Shown piece by piece: positions 14,811-23,623 of a stretch of 53,386 nucleotides of DNA; the first letter of the stretch is position 1, and the number at the start of each line of letters is the position of its first letter. Source of the DNA: Akkermansiaceae bacterium (GTDB lineage Bacteria; Verrucomicrobiota; Verrucomicrobiia; Verrucomicrobiales; Akkermansiaceae); contig JALOTY010000018.1 in NCBI GenBank assembly GCA_025457665.1, positions 1 through 53,386 on the forward strand, written 5' to 3'. The notes under the pieces are model-generated. The model saw only the letters and a list, made by a program, of their open reading frames with translations. It was not told the DNA's origin and did no database searches. Position numbers and translations under genes: made by a program.

Positions 14811-17534
14811 ATGCGTCGCCTCGTCCTGTCCTTCATCGTGCTCTGCCAGACCGGCCAGAGCCAGGTCACTTTCGCGCCCCCGAAATCGATTGTTCCCACC
14901 CTCAGGTTCATGGATGATCTGCGGGTCCATGACATCAATGCGGACTCCCACCCGGATCTCATCGCTGTCGAACTCTATGGGCATAGAACGCTGACCTGGC
15001 TCAACGACGAAAATGGCAATTTTTCAAATCCGCTGGAGTGGAGCAGTGATGATGAACCTCTGGACTACCTCGGTTTAGCCGATTGGAATCAGGATGGGCA
15101 ATTGGATCTCTGGTTTAGCGGTGAAGATTCTGAGAATCCTTCAAGTCCATCAGGCGACTCGGTTATTGAAATTCTGGTGGCACCTGGTCTTGGCGGGGGA
15201 AATTTTGGGCAAAAGAGCGTCATCGGCACGATGCCTCAGGGGCCCTCTTTTTCCGGTGATCCTATCCTGATGGACATCAACGGGGACGGCAGAGCTGATG
15301 TACTTACCGAATCATCCATCCTGCTATCCAATCCTGGAGGCGGATGGGCCGCAACGGGTCAAGGATTGCCGAAACTGAACTCACAACCGCTGTGGCTCGA
15401 TAGACGCACTCCTCGGGGGAACGATCATGATGGAGATGGCGACGTAGATCTATTTATCGTTCCGGATTTGCAGGATGGTAGGCTGCTCTTCTGGGAGAAT
15501 CTCGGCGGGGGGGCTTTTGCCACCCCACGGACACTGCTCGGCCCTACTGCTGAGGGTCTCCAAAGGCAACATTTTCAGATGGTTCCTGACTCCGGTGGGG
15601 CGGCGGCGATCACGGTGGAGACTCAGTCCATGTCTGGCCAGTCCACGGTTGTCCGCTATACCATTGACTCGACCGCCACTCTCGTTCCAAACGGGCAGTT
15701 CACTCTTCCCGTCACTCGTGAAGGAAAGAGTGTGTATAACACGGGTGTAAAACTCCTTGCGCCCGACCGGGCGATTGTAGCGAGCTACTCCGGTGATCTC
15801 AATCGTACTTACCTGGATCTCATCCGATTTGATGGCTCTCCGCTGGTTCCCGTGATGACTGTGCCCGGAGCCACCACTACCGATCTGATCCAGTTAGAGA
15901 ACTTGAATGGGGATGTGTATGTCGACCTCCTGCTCGGCCTGCCTGCGCTTCAAGGTGTAGGCAAAAGCGTTGCGGATCAGGTGCATTGGATTGCCATGAA
16001 TTCAGCGGGGGCTGTGATTGGCGGCTTCCGCGAAGTTCATACCAGTGTCGTTGCTCCGGTTCTTGAGGATAGCGGTGACCTGAATGGCGACGGAAAACCT
16101 GATATTCTCGTAGGATCGGCTAAAGGTGGCGAGTTAGAAAGTTCGCATATCCTGCATTTCTTTTCTACAGATAACACAGGAGAGACTTGGACGGAGACGA
16201 GGACTGTCCTTGATGCACCTTTGCAGATTTTCGGCCGGATTGATCTGGTCGGTAGTTATCTGATCATGCCTGCCGAATACACCATTTCCGCACAAGCCGG
16301 AAAGGCAGACTTCCTTGTCCTGAGCACCGATGAAGGAACGAGTCGCTTTGGATGGCTCATCCAAGATGCCAATAGGGTGTTCCATTTCTTCCCCTTAACG
16401 GAATCCAACTCAAGCTGGGTGCATCATGCGGACCTTCAAGACTGGGATGGGGACGGCATCAACGACATTCTTTTTGTTGAAACAGGATACCTTGATAACC
16501 GGATCAAGTGGCACAAAGGAACGATCACTGGTTTTCTTCCTTCCATGGATGTTGCGATTCTTTCTACTCTTGAGTATTATAGTTCTCCTGTGATCGACAT
16601 GGATCGTGATGGCGATCTTGATCTTTTGTTTCAAGGAAACCTCTTCGGGCAGCATTCGTGCTACTGGATGGAAAACGATGGAGCTGGAAATCTCATCGCC
16701 GCAAGAAGACTTCAGCGACTGATCTGGTCAGCCGGAGTTGATTTCGATCAGGACGGCTTCCCGGACTTTGGCGTTTCCAGCCATCATGGTGGACCTGGCC
16801 AAATTCTTTTGTCCCGCCCCGGCCTGACCTTCGAGCCCTTCGGAGCTCAAATTTTTCGGCCTGAATCGACTCACTTTCTGGATATGGATGATGATGGAGA
16901 TGCCGACATGCTTTCCCTGGTACCTTTTATGGGACTAGCCGCTTTCACCGAAATCCTTTGGTTTGAAAATCGAGGTGATGGCTTTTTTTCGGAGCCACGG
17001 CGCACCGATGGGCCAAGTGATCGGTATCGTTCGAATCTCAGCCCTCTGGATATCGACCAGGACGGAGTGACTGATCTGGTTTCAATCTCACCTGGGGACG
17101 GGCGGATTGAATGGTTTCAAAAAACGAGGGTCGCCGCCCCCGCAACTTTCGAATCTTGGATGGCGGCATCAAATCTCAGCGGGCATTCGGCCGGACCATT
17201 TTCAGACTGGGATGAGGATGGAGCCAGCAACTGGGAGGAGTTCGCTTTCGGTTCGCACCCTGCTTCCCCTGATCCGGGGCATCCGGGAAGACCCCGGATG
17301 GTTCATCTGCCATCGGGCCTGGCCTACCGTTTCCAGCGCCGCACCGATGCCTCGGCCCTTGGCTTGGGTTACCAGATTTCTCGGAGCAATGACCTCCGGG
17401 ACTGGTTTCCATGGTCACCCGTCCCAGCGATCCAGAGCGGTCCTCACGCGTATGAAAGTGTGTCCTACCCGATCGAGCCGGGTAGCGGTCCAGAGTTTTT
17501 CCGCACTGAGATCAGCGATCCTGCAGCCCCGTGA
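14811..17534 (+). CDS. Large secreted FG-GAP/VCBS repeat protein
   Basis: 907-residue exported protein. A signal peptide (MRRLVLSFIVLCQTGQS) is followed by many repeats around D-x-[DN]-x-D-G metal-binding loops, e.g. DWNQDGQLDLWF, DINGDGRADVL, DHDGDGDVDLFI, DLNGDGKPDILV, DMDRDGDLDLLF, DFDQDGFPDFG, DMDDDGDADML and DIDQDGVTDLV. These match FG-GAP/VCBS blades of a beta-propeller. The C-terminal 120 residues (from about 790) differ and include WDEDGASNWEEFAFG. No PEP-CTERM tail is seen. Base composition is visibly poorer in GC than flanking genes and uses rare codons such as TTA more freely, which suggests transfer or relaxed codon selection. Confidence 0.85.
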   Translation: MRRLVLSFIVLCQTGQSQVTFAPPKSIVPTLRFMDDLRVHDINADSHPDLIAVELYGHRTLTWLNDENGNFSNPLEWSSDDEPLDYLGLADWNQDGQLDLWFSGEDSENPSSPSGDSVIEILVAPGLGGGNFGQKSVIGTMPQGPSFSGDPILMDINGDGRADVLTESSILLSNPGGGWAATGQGLPKLNSQPLWLDRRTPRGNDHDGDGDVDLFIVPDLQDGRLLFWENLGGGAFATPRTLLGPTAEGLQRQHFQMVPDSGGAAAITVETQSMSGQSTVVRYTIDSTATLVPNGQFTLPVTREGKSVYNTGVKLLAPDRAIVASYSGDLNRTYLDLIRFDGSPLVPVMTVPGATTTDLIQLENLNGDVYVDLLLGLPALQGVGKSVADQVHWIAMNSAGAVIGGFREVHTSVVAPVLEDSGDLNGDGKPDILVGSAKGGELESSHILHFFSTDNTGETWTETRTVLDAPLQIFGRIDLVGSYLIMPAEYTISAQAGKADFLVLSTDEGTSRFGWLIQDANRVFHFFPLTESNSSWVHHADLQDWDGDGINDILFVETGYLDNRIKWHKGTITGFLPSMDVAILSTLEYYSSPVIDMDRDGDLDLLFQGNLFGQHSCYWMENDGAGNLIAARRLQRLIWSAGVDFDQDGFPDFGVSSHHGGPGQILLSRPGLTFEPFGAQIFRPESTHFLDMDDDGDADMLSLVPFMGLAAFTEILWFENRGDGFFSEPRRTDGPSDRYRSNLSPLDIDQDGVTDLVSISPGDGRIEWFQKTRVAAPATFESWMAASNLSGHSAGPFSDWDEDGASNWEEFAFGSHPASPDPGHPGRPRMVHLPSGLAYRFQRRTDASALGLGYQISRSNDLRDWFPWSPVPAIQSGPHAYESVSYPIEPGSGPEFFRTEISDPAAP

Positions 17535-17593
17535 TCCCTAGTGTTGCCGGGAACTTGGCAATTATGCTGTCCCATCGGTTGCCTGCTTAACCG

Positions 17594-18031
17594 TCACCGC
17601 AACGGACGGCCCGGGACCTTCATCTCGAACTTCGGGATGCGGACAAAGCCCCAGGTGCCGGAGTCGCTGCGGCCGAAGAAGGCGCCTTCGGCCTCGGCAT
17701 CGGCGGCGATGACGTGGTAGCTGTTGTAGGAAAAGACTTCTCCGGGAGCGATCCCGGGAGTCTGGCCGACGACGCCCTCGCCTTCCACCACCGTCATTTC
17801 CTCGCCCTCACGCACGATCCATTTGCGGCCTTCGATGGTCACGCCTTCATCCCCGGCGTTGCGGATGGAGATGAAGTAAACAAAGGGATGCGGCTTGTCC
17901 GGCGGGGTTTCCAGGGACGGCATGTAAATCACGTCGTCCACCGTCACCCTGACTCCCTTCAGCTCTTGCATCCGCGCCTTTTCCCAAGCACCCGGGCCTT
18001 TGCCAATCCCCGAATCCCCCGAGGGGTTCAT
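17594..18031 (-). CDS. apaG: ApaG domain protein
   Basis: 145-residue protein with the ApaG fold: VTVDDVIYMPSLETPPDKPHPFVYFISIRNAG (read as VTVDDVIYMPS then HPFVYFISIRNAG), EGRKWIVREGEE, VVGQTPGIAPGEVFSYNSYHV and GTWGFVRIP. ApaG (DUF525) is a beta-sandwich of uncertain role, often linked to diadenosine tetraphosphate genes. The ATG at 18031 overlaps the AraC stop by ATGA, so it is translationally coupled and expressed from the AraC promoter. An upstream extension into the AraC gene in another frame is not real. Confidence 0.85.
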   Translation of the reverse strand: MNPSGDSGIGKGPGAWEKARMQELKGVRVTVDDVIYMPSLETPPDKPHPFVYFISIRNAGDEGVTIEGRKWIVREGEEMTVVEGEGVVGQTPGIAPGEVFSYNSYHVIAADAEAEGAFFGRSDSGTWGFVRIPKFEMKVPGRPLR

Positions 18032-18879
18032 TCCCGCCATTCGCGGGGCGATTTGCCGGTTTCCTCGCGGAAGGCCTTGGCGAAATGGCTGAGGCTTTGG
18101 TAGCCGACGTCCAGCGCCACATCGGTCACCGAGGCCCCGGCTTCCTTCAGCAACTCGCAGGCCCGTGAAATCCGGATGCGGCGCTGGTGGTCCCGCAGGG
18201 TTTGCCCCGTCCGCGCCTTCACCATGCGGCTGAGGTGGGTGGGCGAGACCCCGCATTCGCGCCCCAGGCGTTGCAGGTCGATCCCCTCGGCGATCCGCAT
18301 TTCCAGCAGGGAAAGGGCCCGACGCACGGGATCGAGCCGCTGTTTCATCTCATGGCAGAACCCCGCACCCGAGTCCGCACGACCGGTGCGAAAGAGCCGA
18401 ACCGCCGCCCACTCCAGGATCCGCGCCTCGGTCCTCATGGCGTGCCCGGGCGCTGCGGCATCGGTCCCCGCGAGGGCTTCCGCCAATTCCTTTTCCGGTC
18501 CGCTCATCAGCCCGGCAAAGGCCAATCGCCCGCCGCCCGCCAGCCATTGGGCGAACTGGGGATGCACGTGGTTCATCTGCCCGCCGATCCGCCGCGCCAA
18601 CCAGGCCCGCGAAATGACCACCACCTCGGCCGCATGCTGACCGGGCAGACGCGTCCACCGCCATCGATCCTCCCCATCCTCCCCGAAAATCGCATACATT
18701 CCCGGCCGCAGGAACATCCGGTCCTCCTTTCCCCAGATCACTCCCTCGCCCTGATGGTTGAGCCAAATCCATACCTCTCCCGCCACCTTCGTCTGCCACG
18801 TGCTGCCCGCCTGCACCGATTTCCCCCCCAAGCGCCAGCAGGCCACCCCTCCCAAGTCCAACCAGCGCTTCAATTCCAT
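18028..18879 (-). CDS. AraC-family transcriptional regulator
   Basis: 283-residue regulator. Residues about 1-170 form an N-terminal sensing domain unlike any I can name. The last 100 residues hold the double helix-turn-helix: IDLQRLGRECGVSPTHLSRMVKAR and VTDVALDVGYQSLSHFAKAFREETGKSPREW, the classic AraC/XylS end. The ATG at 18879 (MELKRWLDL) follows a GGGAGGA stretch about 12 bp upstream; a TTG at 18918 gives a longer alternative. It is co-transcribed with apaG and diverges from the gene at 18963. Its ligand and targets are unknown. Confidence 0.85.
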   Translation of the reverse strand: MELKRWLDLGGVACWRLGGKSVQAGSTWQTKVAGEVWIWLNHQGEGVIWGKEDRMFLRPGMYAIFGEDGEDRWRWTRLPGQHAAEVVVISRAWLARRIGGQMNHVHPQFAQWLAGGGRLAFAGLMSGPEKELAEALAGTDAAAPGHAMRTEARILEWAAVRLFRTGRADSGAGFCHEMKQRLDPVRRALSLLEMRIAEGIDLQRLGRECGVSPTHLSRMVKARTGQTLRDHQRRIRISRACELLKEAGASVTDVALDVGYQSLSHFAKAFREETGKSPREWRE

Positions 18880-18962
18880 CGACCCCCAAATCCTCCCACC
18901 CTCCCAAGCTTTTGACAAAGTTTTTATTGAGATTCAATCGCATCAATGCTGGAATCGCCCTC

Positions 18963-19364
18963 GTGAGCCCGACGGATCTTCAGATGCTCCTCCGTTCCAT
19001 CCGCCCGACCACTCCGAGTGGTGCGGACCTTTTGTTGGATTTGCGCGACTTGCTGATGTCGCGTGGCCACGCCGGGAAATGCGTGAAATGTTTTTTCGGT
19101 CTGCTGGGCGACCTCGGCCAGCCCGGAGCTTTGGTGCCCTTGAGGCATTGGCTGGAGAAGCATGTGGAAATCGAAGTGAGGGCGGACGGGAAAAGGCTCG
19201 AAACCCTGCCCGTGCAGCTGGGTCGGTCCGCGGATTTGCATGCCTATTGCGAAGAAGTCATCCGGCGTTTGCGCGAGGACCGCGCCTACACGCAACAACG
19301 GCTGGATCTGCGTTTCCGATTTCGGGAAAGCGCGGAGGCTGGGGCACTCGGGTCGGGGGCTTGA
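18963..19364 (+). CDS. Hypothetical protein
   Basis: 133-residue reading from GTG 18963, or 126 from the ATG at 18984. Codon use is GC-rich at third positions and looks coding, and there is no longer competing frame. It has a CVKC pair, a cluster of basic residues and a charged Arg-rich C-terminus; no domain was recognised. No signal peptide or membrane segment. It diverges from the AraC gene, and its stop codon overlaps the TTGACA of the likely riboswitch-locus promoter. Confidence 0.55.
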   Translation: MSPTDLQMLLRSIRPTTPSGADLLLDLRDLLMSRGHAGKCVKCFFGLLGDLGQPGALVPLRHWLEKHVEIEVRADGKRLETLPVQLGRSADLHAYCEEVIRRLREDRAYTQQRLDLRFRFRESAEAGALGSGA

Positions 19365-19389
19365 CAGGCGGGTCTGCGGTCCCTTCTCT
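19361..19389 (+). promoter_or_regulatory. Possible promoter of the cobalamin locus
   Basis: TTGACA (19361-19366) is a perfect -35, then a 17-bp spacer and TTCTCT (19384-19389) as a weak -10. The implied start near 19396 fits the first bases of the riboswitch. Confidence 0.4.
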
Positions 19390-19396
19390 CCCCGCA

Positions 19397-19560
19397 ACGT
19401 TGACGCGGGGATGCATGGAATCCGGTGAAAATCCGGAACAGACGCGCTGCGGTAACTGGTCACGAATTCCCACATGCCAATCTCCGCCCGAGCGGGGGTG
19501 AAGGCGGGAAGGAGGCTTGGCACCAGGAGTCCGAATACTTCATCCCTCAGGTCTCCGTTC
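19397..19560 (+). ncRNA. Cobalamin (AdoCbl-type) riboswitch
   Basis: The conserved core is readable: GGAATCCGGTGAAAATCCGG (19418-19437), then ACGCGCTGCGGTAACTG (19442-19458), and the 3' part AAGGCGGGAAGG followed by GTCCGAATAC (about 19501-19538). These are the landmark segments of the B12 riboswitch aptamer. From 19561 to 19691 the leader holds a GC-rich stem (GCCGCCGCGG with CCGTGGCGGC, about 19561-19589) without a T-run, so control at translation or by Rho is more likely than a simple intrinsic terminator. The edges given are approximate. It controls the downstream BtuB-like locus. Confidence 0.88.
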
Positions 19561-19691
19561 GCCGCCGCGGATTCCGGGCCGTGGCGGCCGCAACGCCCTC
19601 TCGCGATCCAGGGGGTGACGGGATCACCGCCGGGGCACTCGCCCCCGGTGCGTTCTCGCTCGGCTCAAATACGAGAACCCTAGTAAACGAA

Positions 19692-20354
19692 ATGCACATC
19701 CGACCCCTCGTGGCCGCCGGCGCGCTCGCGCTTTGTCCGGCCGCATCCGCCGCCACCGTCACCACCACCGCCGATCTCATCCAGACCTTTGGAAGTGGGG
19801 CGAACTCCGCCACCCTCGTCATCGATTTCAATGACGGCAGCCCCAACGACAGCTTCGCCTGGGGTTACCGTTTCGATGGCCAGATCAGCGGAGCCGCCAT
19901 GATCCTCGCCATCGCCGCAGCGGATCCGAACCTCAGCCTCACGGCCTTCGGCGATGCCTCCTCTGGCTTTTTCCTCACGCAGATCAGCTACCTCCATGGC
20001 ACCACACTGCGCAGCGCCACGGCATCGAGTTCCGCGCCGTGGCAGTATTGGTCGTATTGGATCGATGGCGGATTTGCCGATGGCAGCATCGGCACACCCA
20101 CAGCCGTCAGCGGTGGCGGCGCGAATCTGCCGGGCACTTGGACGGAATCGCCGGTCGGGGCATCGGAGGAAAGCTTCGGTTCCAGCGGTCGTTTCCTCAG
20201 CGATGGGGCCTGGGATGCCTGGTCTTTTGGTGAATTCGGCTCGAACTCGCCTTCCGGTCCGGTGCATGCCGCCGTGCCTGAGCCCGCCACCAGCCTGCTT
20301 CTGGCCATGGCTTCGCTGGGCTGCTTCATCCGCCGCCGCCCACCCCTCCGGTGA
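19692..20354 (+). CDS. PEP-CTERM exported protein of the B12 locus
   Basis: 220-residue protein, first gene after the cobalamin riboswitch. It has a signal peptide (MHIRPLVAAGALALCPAASA), a central beta-rich region with LVIDFNDGSPNDSFAWGYRFDG, and a PEP-CTERM tail (AVPEPATSLLLAMASLG, then FIRRR). PEP-CTERM tails are cut and anchored by exosortase; none is encoded here. Its position suggests a surface protein that captures or presents corrinoids, which is inference. Its stop overlaps the GTG start of the receptor gene (GTGA), so both are coupled. Confidence 0.75.
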   Translation: MHIRPLVAAGALALCPAASAATVTTTADLIQTFGSGANSATLVIDFNDGSPNDSFAWGYRFDGQISGAAMILAIAAADPNLSLTAFGDASSGFFLTQISYLHGTTLRSATASSSAPWQYWSYWIDGGFADGSIGTPTAVSGGGANLPGTWTESPVGASEESFGSSGRFLSDGAWDAWSFGEFGSNSPSGPVHAAVPEPATSLLLAMASLGCFIRRRPPLR

Positions 20355-22348
20355 AATCCCTCCTCGCGCTCCTGCTGCTTCCCGGCCTGCTCCTGCGGGC
20401 CGGGGCTCAGGAGCGCGCTCGCGAGGACGGAGACGAGAGGCTGGAGCCCTTGGTCATTGATGCCGACGACGACAAAAACCGCATCATCCCCGCCCACGTC
20501 GCGGGTAATGCCACGGTCATCGATGCCGAAACCATCGCCTCCTCCGGTGCCCGCTCGGTCGCCGAACTGCTCGCCAGTCGTGGCGGCATCCGCCTGACCA
20601 GCAGCACGGGAAATCCGGCCGATGCCTCGGTGCACCTGCGCGGCTTCGGCGAAAACTCCGCGTCACGCGCGCTGATCCTCATCGATGGCCGCCCGGTGAA
20701 CCGTGCCGACATGGCATCCGTTTCCTGGCTGGAAGTTCCCCTGGCCCGTCTCGATCGCGTGGAAATCCTCCGCGGCAGCCACAGCGCCCGTTTTGGCGAC
20801 AATGCCGTGGGCGGCGTGATCAACCTCGTCACCCGCGGTGGAAATACGACATCCACCGTAGTTGAAGCCGCCGCCGGCAGTGATGCGAGCTTCATCGCCC
20901 GTGCCTCGCACCATCAGGCGGTGGCAGGAAACCGGCTCGGCTTCGATTTCGAGAGCAACCTCACCGATGGCTGGCGGGACAATGCCTTCAGCGAACTGCA
21001 GAGCGGCAGCATCCGCTGGGACCGGGACATCCATCGCACCCTTCAGGCCGACTTGTCCCTTTCCTGGGCGGATCAAAGCGGCGGCTTTCCCGGTCCGCTC
21101 ACGCTTGGCCGCTATCTGGCGGACCCCCGGCAATCCATCTACGCACTCTTCGGCCAGGCCGATCAGTATTTCAGCGAGCAAACCCGCTGGTTGGCGGAAG
21201 GCGGCATCACTTGGGGAAATCGCAGCGATCTCTTCCTTGAATTCCCTCTCTCCTTCCTGCGCCGCGACCTCGAATGGAATTTCGGTCCCGGCTTCCATAG
21301 CGACAACCTGCTCGACACCCTCACGCTCCAACCGACCCTCGGCATCCGTCGCGATACCTGGTCGGCCGATGTCGGCATCCATTTCCGCCGCGACCGGCTC
21401 GACCTCCAGCAGTATGCGGAAATCCAGCGGCTCAATCGCACGTCCGCTGCCGCGCTGGATCGACAGATCCTAGGCATCCATGCCGGTGCCGAGTGGGAGC
21501 TGTTAGAAAACTGGCACTTCTCCGTAGCGGCGCGATGGGAGCAATCAGACCTTGATGCCTCTTCGCAAAGTGATCTTTTCCCGGCCGATCCGACCCTGAA
21601 TTTCGCCCGCGGCACGGAGGAAAGCCATCGGGCCTTCCAGGCCGGGCTGAGATGGGAACCACAGCCCGATCTGGCGCTGTGGTTCCGCTATGACCGGCTG
21701 TATCGCCTGCCTTCCACCGATGAGATCGCCTCCTATCAAGGCTTTCCCCTCACGGTGCCATTCAACGACCAACTTCGCGCGGAAACCGGCCACAACCTCG
21801 AACTCGGCGGTGAGTGGACGCTGGGAAACTGGACTCTCGGCCTCAATGGTTTCGCGCAATGGATGGAAGGCGAAATCATTTACGACTACCTCGCCAATCT
21901 CAACGTCAACCTTGCCGATACCAAACGCATGGGGCTTGAAACCACTCTGGGTTACGATGCCGGAAATTGGAACATCGATCTCCGCCACACCGCCCTTCAG
22001 GCGCGTTTCGACAGCGGTCCTTACCAGGGCAAGGAGGTCTTCCTCGTGCCCAACCATGAAGTCACCGCCACCCTCGGCTGGCGGCCTACCGAAAAGCTTT
22101 CGCTTCAGGCCGAATACCAATGGATCGCCAGTTCGTATGAAGGCAACGACTTCCTCAACGTCCGGCCGAAGCTCCCGGCTTATGATGTCGTGAATCTCCT
22201 CGTCCGCTATGAACCCCAGCCCGGTCTCTCCGTTTACGCCCGCGTCAACAACCTCCTCGATGAGACATACGCCACGCTCAAATACAACGGCCTCTGGTAC
22301 CCCGCCGCAGGCAGACAGTTCTTGGTCGGCTTACGGCAGGAATTCTAG
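20351..22348 (+). CDS. btuB: TonB-dependent outer-membrane receptor, BtuB-like
   Basis: 665-residue TonB-dependent receptor for corrinoid uptake, judged by the riboswitch in front. GTG start at 20351 with signal (VKSLLALLLLPGLLLRAGA), a TonB-box-like EPLVIDADD near residues 34-42, a plug with LLASRGGIRLTSSTG, VHLRGFGENSASRALILIDGRP (split here as VHLRGFGE and ALILIDGRP) and RVEILRGSHSARFGDNAVGG, and a long beta-barrel ending in Phe (FLVGLRQEF), as needed for barrel assembly. ABC transporter genes btuCD/F are not in the window. It could take up another corrinoid or related metal chelate. Confidence 0.88.
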   Translation: MKSLLALLLLPGLLLRAGAQERAREDGDERLEPLVIDADDDKNRIIPAHVAGNATVIDAETIASSGARSVAELLASRGGIRLTSSTGNPADASVHLRGFGENSASRALILIDGRPVNRADMASVSWLEVPLARLDRVEILRGSHSARFGDNAVGGVINLVTRGGNTTSTVVEAAAGSDASFIARASHHQAVAGNRLGFDFESNLTDGWRDNAFSELQSGSIRWDRDIHRTLQADLSLSWADQSGGFPGPLTLGRYLADPRQSIYALFGQADQYFSEQTRWLAEGGITWGNRSDLFLEFPLSFLRRDLEWNFGPGFHSDNLLDTLTLQPTLGIRRDTWSADVGIHFRRDRLDLQQYAEIQRLNRTSAAALDRQILGIHAGAEWELLENWHFSVAARWEQSDLDASSQSDLFPADPTLNFARGTEESHRAFQAGLRWEPQPDLALWFRYDRLYRLPSTDEIASYQGFPLTVPFNDQLRAETGHNLELGGEWTLGNWTLGLNGFAQWMEGEIIYDYLANLNVNLADTKRMGLETTLGYDAGNWNIDLRHTALQARFDSGPYQGKEVFLVPNHEVTATLGWRPTEKLSLQAEYQWIASSYEGNDFLNVRPKLPAYDVVNLLVRYEPQPGLSVYARVNNLLDETYATLKYNGLWYPAAGRQFLVGLRQEF

Positions 22349-22368
22349 ATCTAACAGCAATCATGATG

Positions 22369-22462
22369 AACCACGGAATACACCGAACACACGGAAAAAA
22401 TGAAGACGGCATGTCTGATCCATGCATCTCAAAAATCTCCTCGTTCCGTGTCTTCCGTAGTC
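22369..22462. repeat. REP-like inverted repeat of TACACGGAA units
   Basis: Left arm 22370-22396 has three 9-bp units close to (T)ACACGGAA: ACCACGGAA, TACACCGAA, CACACGGAA. The right arm about 22444-22461 is TTCCGTGTC TTCCGTAGT, the reverse complement of two units. A 47-bp middle separates them. The arms could fold in RNA or DNA. It resembles the dispersed palindromic repeats seen between genes in many bacterial genomes. Confidence 0.5.
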
Positions 22463-22473
22463 CGCTCTCCTTC

Positions 22474-23382
22474 ATGAAATCCCCCACACTTCTTCTTCTT
22501 TTTCTCGTTTCACCCCTTCATGCCGGGCCTTACCCGGGTGCTGCGGGCACGACGGGGACTGATGCGATTTCCAAGGACGACAGCCGCATCGTCGCCTGGG
22601 CTGCGGGGCACAGTGCCATCACCTACGGCGCGGATGTCGATACCACCTGGCAAACCCCGCAGAAAGCGGTGGGCCCGGCCAGTCTGGATGTTTACGACAT
22701 TGTGTGTCTCGGCAACGGCGGCCGCATCACCCTGTATTTCCCTCATCCTCTGCGCGATGGCCCGGGTGCGGACTTCGCGGTGTTTGAAAATGCCATCAGC
22801 AACACCTTCCTCGAACTCGCCTTTGTCGAAGTCTCCAGCGATGGCGTGAACTTCCATCGCTTCCCCAGCGCCTCACTTACGGCATCCATCGTAGGTGCTT
22901 TCGGCATGGTGGATCCCACGAACCTTTCCGGCCTTGCGGGGAAACACCGACAAGGCTTTGGCACGCCCTTCGATCTCGCCAGCCTGCCCGCCGCGCCCAC
23001 GCTGGATCGCACCCGCGTGTGTTTCCTGCGGATCATCGACATCATCGGCGATGGCACCGCGCGCGACAGCGCGAACCGCCCGATCTACGATCCCACGCCG
23101 ACGATTGGCAGCGGCGGCTTCGATCTCGATGCCGTGGCGGTGCTGCATCAGAATGACGGCCCCTTCGCGATCCTCTCCCAAGTCCGGACCGGCAGCGTCC
23201 ATTCCCTGACCTGGCAGAGCAATCCGGGGCATGTCTATCAGGTCGAAGCAGGGAGCCGCCTCGATGATTTCGTCCCGGTGGCCATTCTCCCCGCCTCTCC
23301 CGCCACCGCCACCACCACCTGGACCAGCCCGCCCACCAGCAGTCCCCGCCAGTTCTGGCGCATCCGTCGGATTTCACCGTGA
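22474..23382 (+). CDS. Secreted protein of the B12 locus
   Basis: 302-residue exported protein with a clear signal (MKSPTLLLLFLVSPLHA). A conserved-looking core includes GADFAVFENAISNTFLELAFVEVSSDG (as GADFAVFENA and LELAFVEVSSDG), RIIDIIGDGTARD and GSGGFDLDAVAVLH, in a beta-sandwich style with acidic turns that could bind calcium. The last 70 residues read like the short domain YQVEAGSRLDDF followed by WRIRRISP found at the end of many verrucomicrobial secreted proteins. No PEP-CTERM tail. It follows btuB across the REP-like repeat, so co-transcription is likely but not certain. A corrinoid-binding surface role is inference. Confidence 0.7.
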   Translation: MKSPTLLLLFLVSPLHAGPYPGAAGTTGTDAISKDDSRIVAWAAGHSAITYGADVDTTWQTPQKAVGPASLDVYDIVCLGNGGRITLYFPHPLRDGPGADFAVFENAISNTFLELAFVEVSSDGVNFHRFPSASLTASIVGAFGMVDPTNLSGLAGKHRQGFGTPFDLASLPAAPTLDRTRVCFLRIIDIIGDGTARDSANRPIYDPTPTIGSGGFDLDAVAVLHQNDGPFAILSQVRTGSVHSLTWQSNPGHVYQVEAGSRLDDFVPVAILPASPATATTTWTSPPTSSPRQFWRIRRISP

Positions 23383-23513
23383 GAAAAACAGGCCGCGGCG
23401 GGCGCAAGGGTGTCCGCTTCGACTTCACCGAGAACCCGGCCGCCGATGCCCGTTCGGTGAAACGGGATGACTTCCTCGCTCTGTTGCAGGAAGGGGAGCC
23501 GAGGGGCATTTGA
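23379..23513 (+). CDS. Small ORF coupled to the B12-locus protein
   Basis: 44-residue reading from a GTG that overlaps the previous stop (GTGA). It starts VRKTGRGGRKG, is basic, then acidic (DDFLALLQEGEP). Third positions are GC-rich as in real genes here. It may be a true small coupled protein or a fragment; I recognise no family. Confidence 0.35.
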   Translation: MRKTGRGGRKGVRFDFTENPAADARSVKRDDFLALLQEGEPRGI

Positions 23514-23530
23514 GCCTCTTGTTTCACCAA

Positions 23531-23623
23531 ATGGCGGTTGAGGTCACCGTCCGCAAAATCGACCCAGAGATCAACTATCGGATCGACGGTTCTGTTCGAT
23601 CTTTGTTGAAACATTCCAAATAA
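23531..23623 (+). CDS. Very small ORF upstream of fic
   Basis: 30-residue ATG reading (MAVEVTVRKIDPEINYRIDG...) that ends in TAA. An in-frame TTG at 23510 would start it within the previous ORF's stop. No ribosome binding site is clear. From 23624 to 23718 the DNA is AT-rich and holds no gene. This could be a small protein or a remnant. Confidence 0.3.
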   Translation: MAVEVTVRKIDPEINYRIDGSVRSLLKHSK

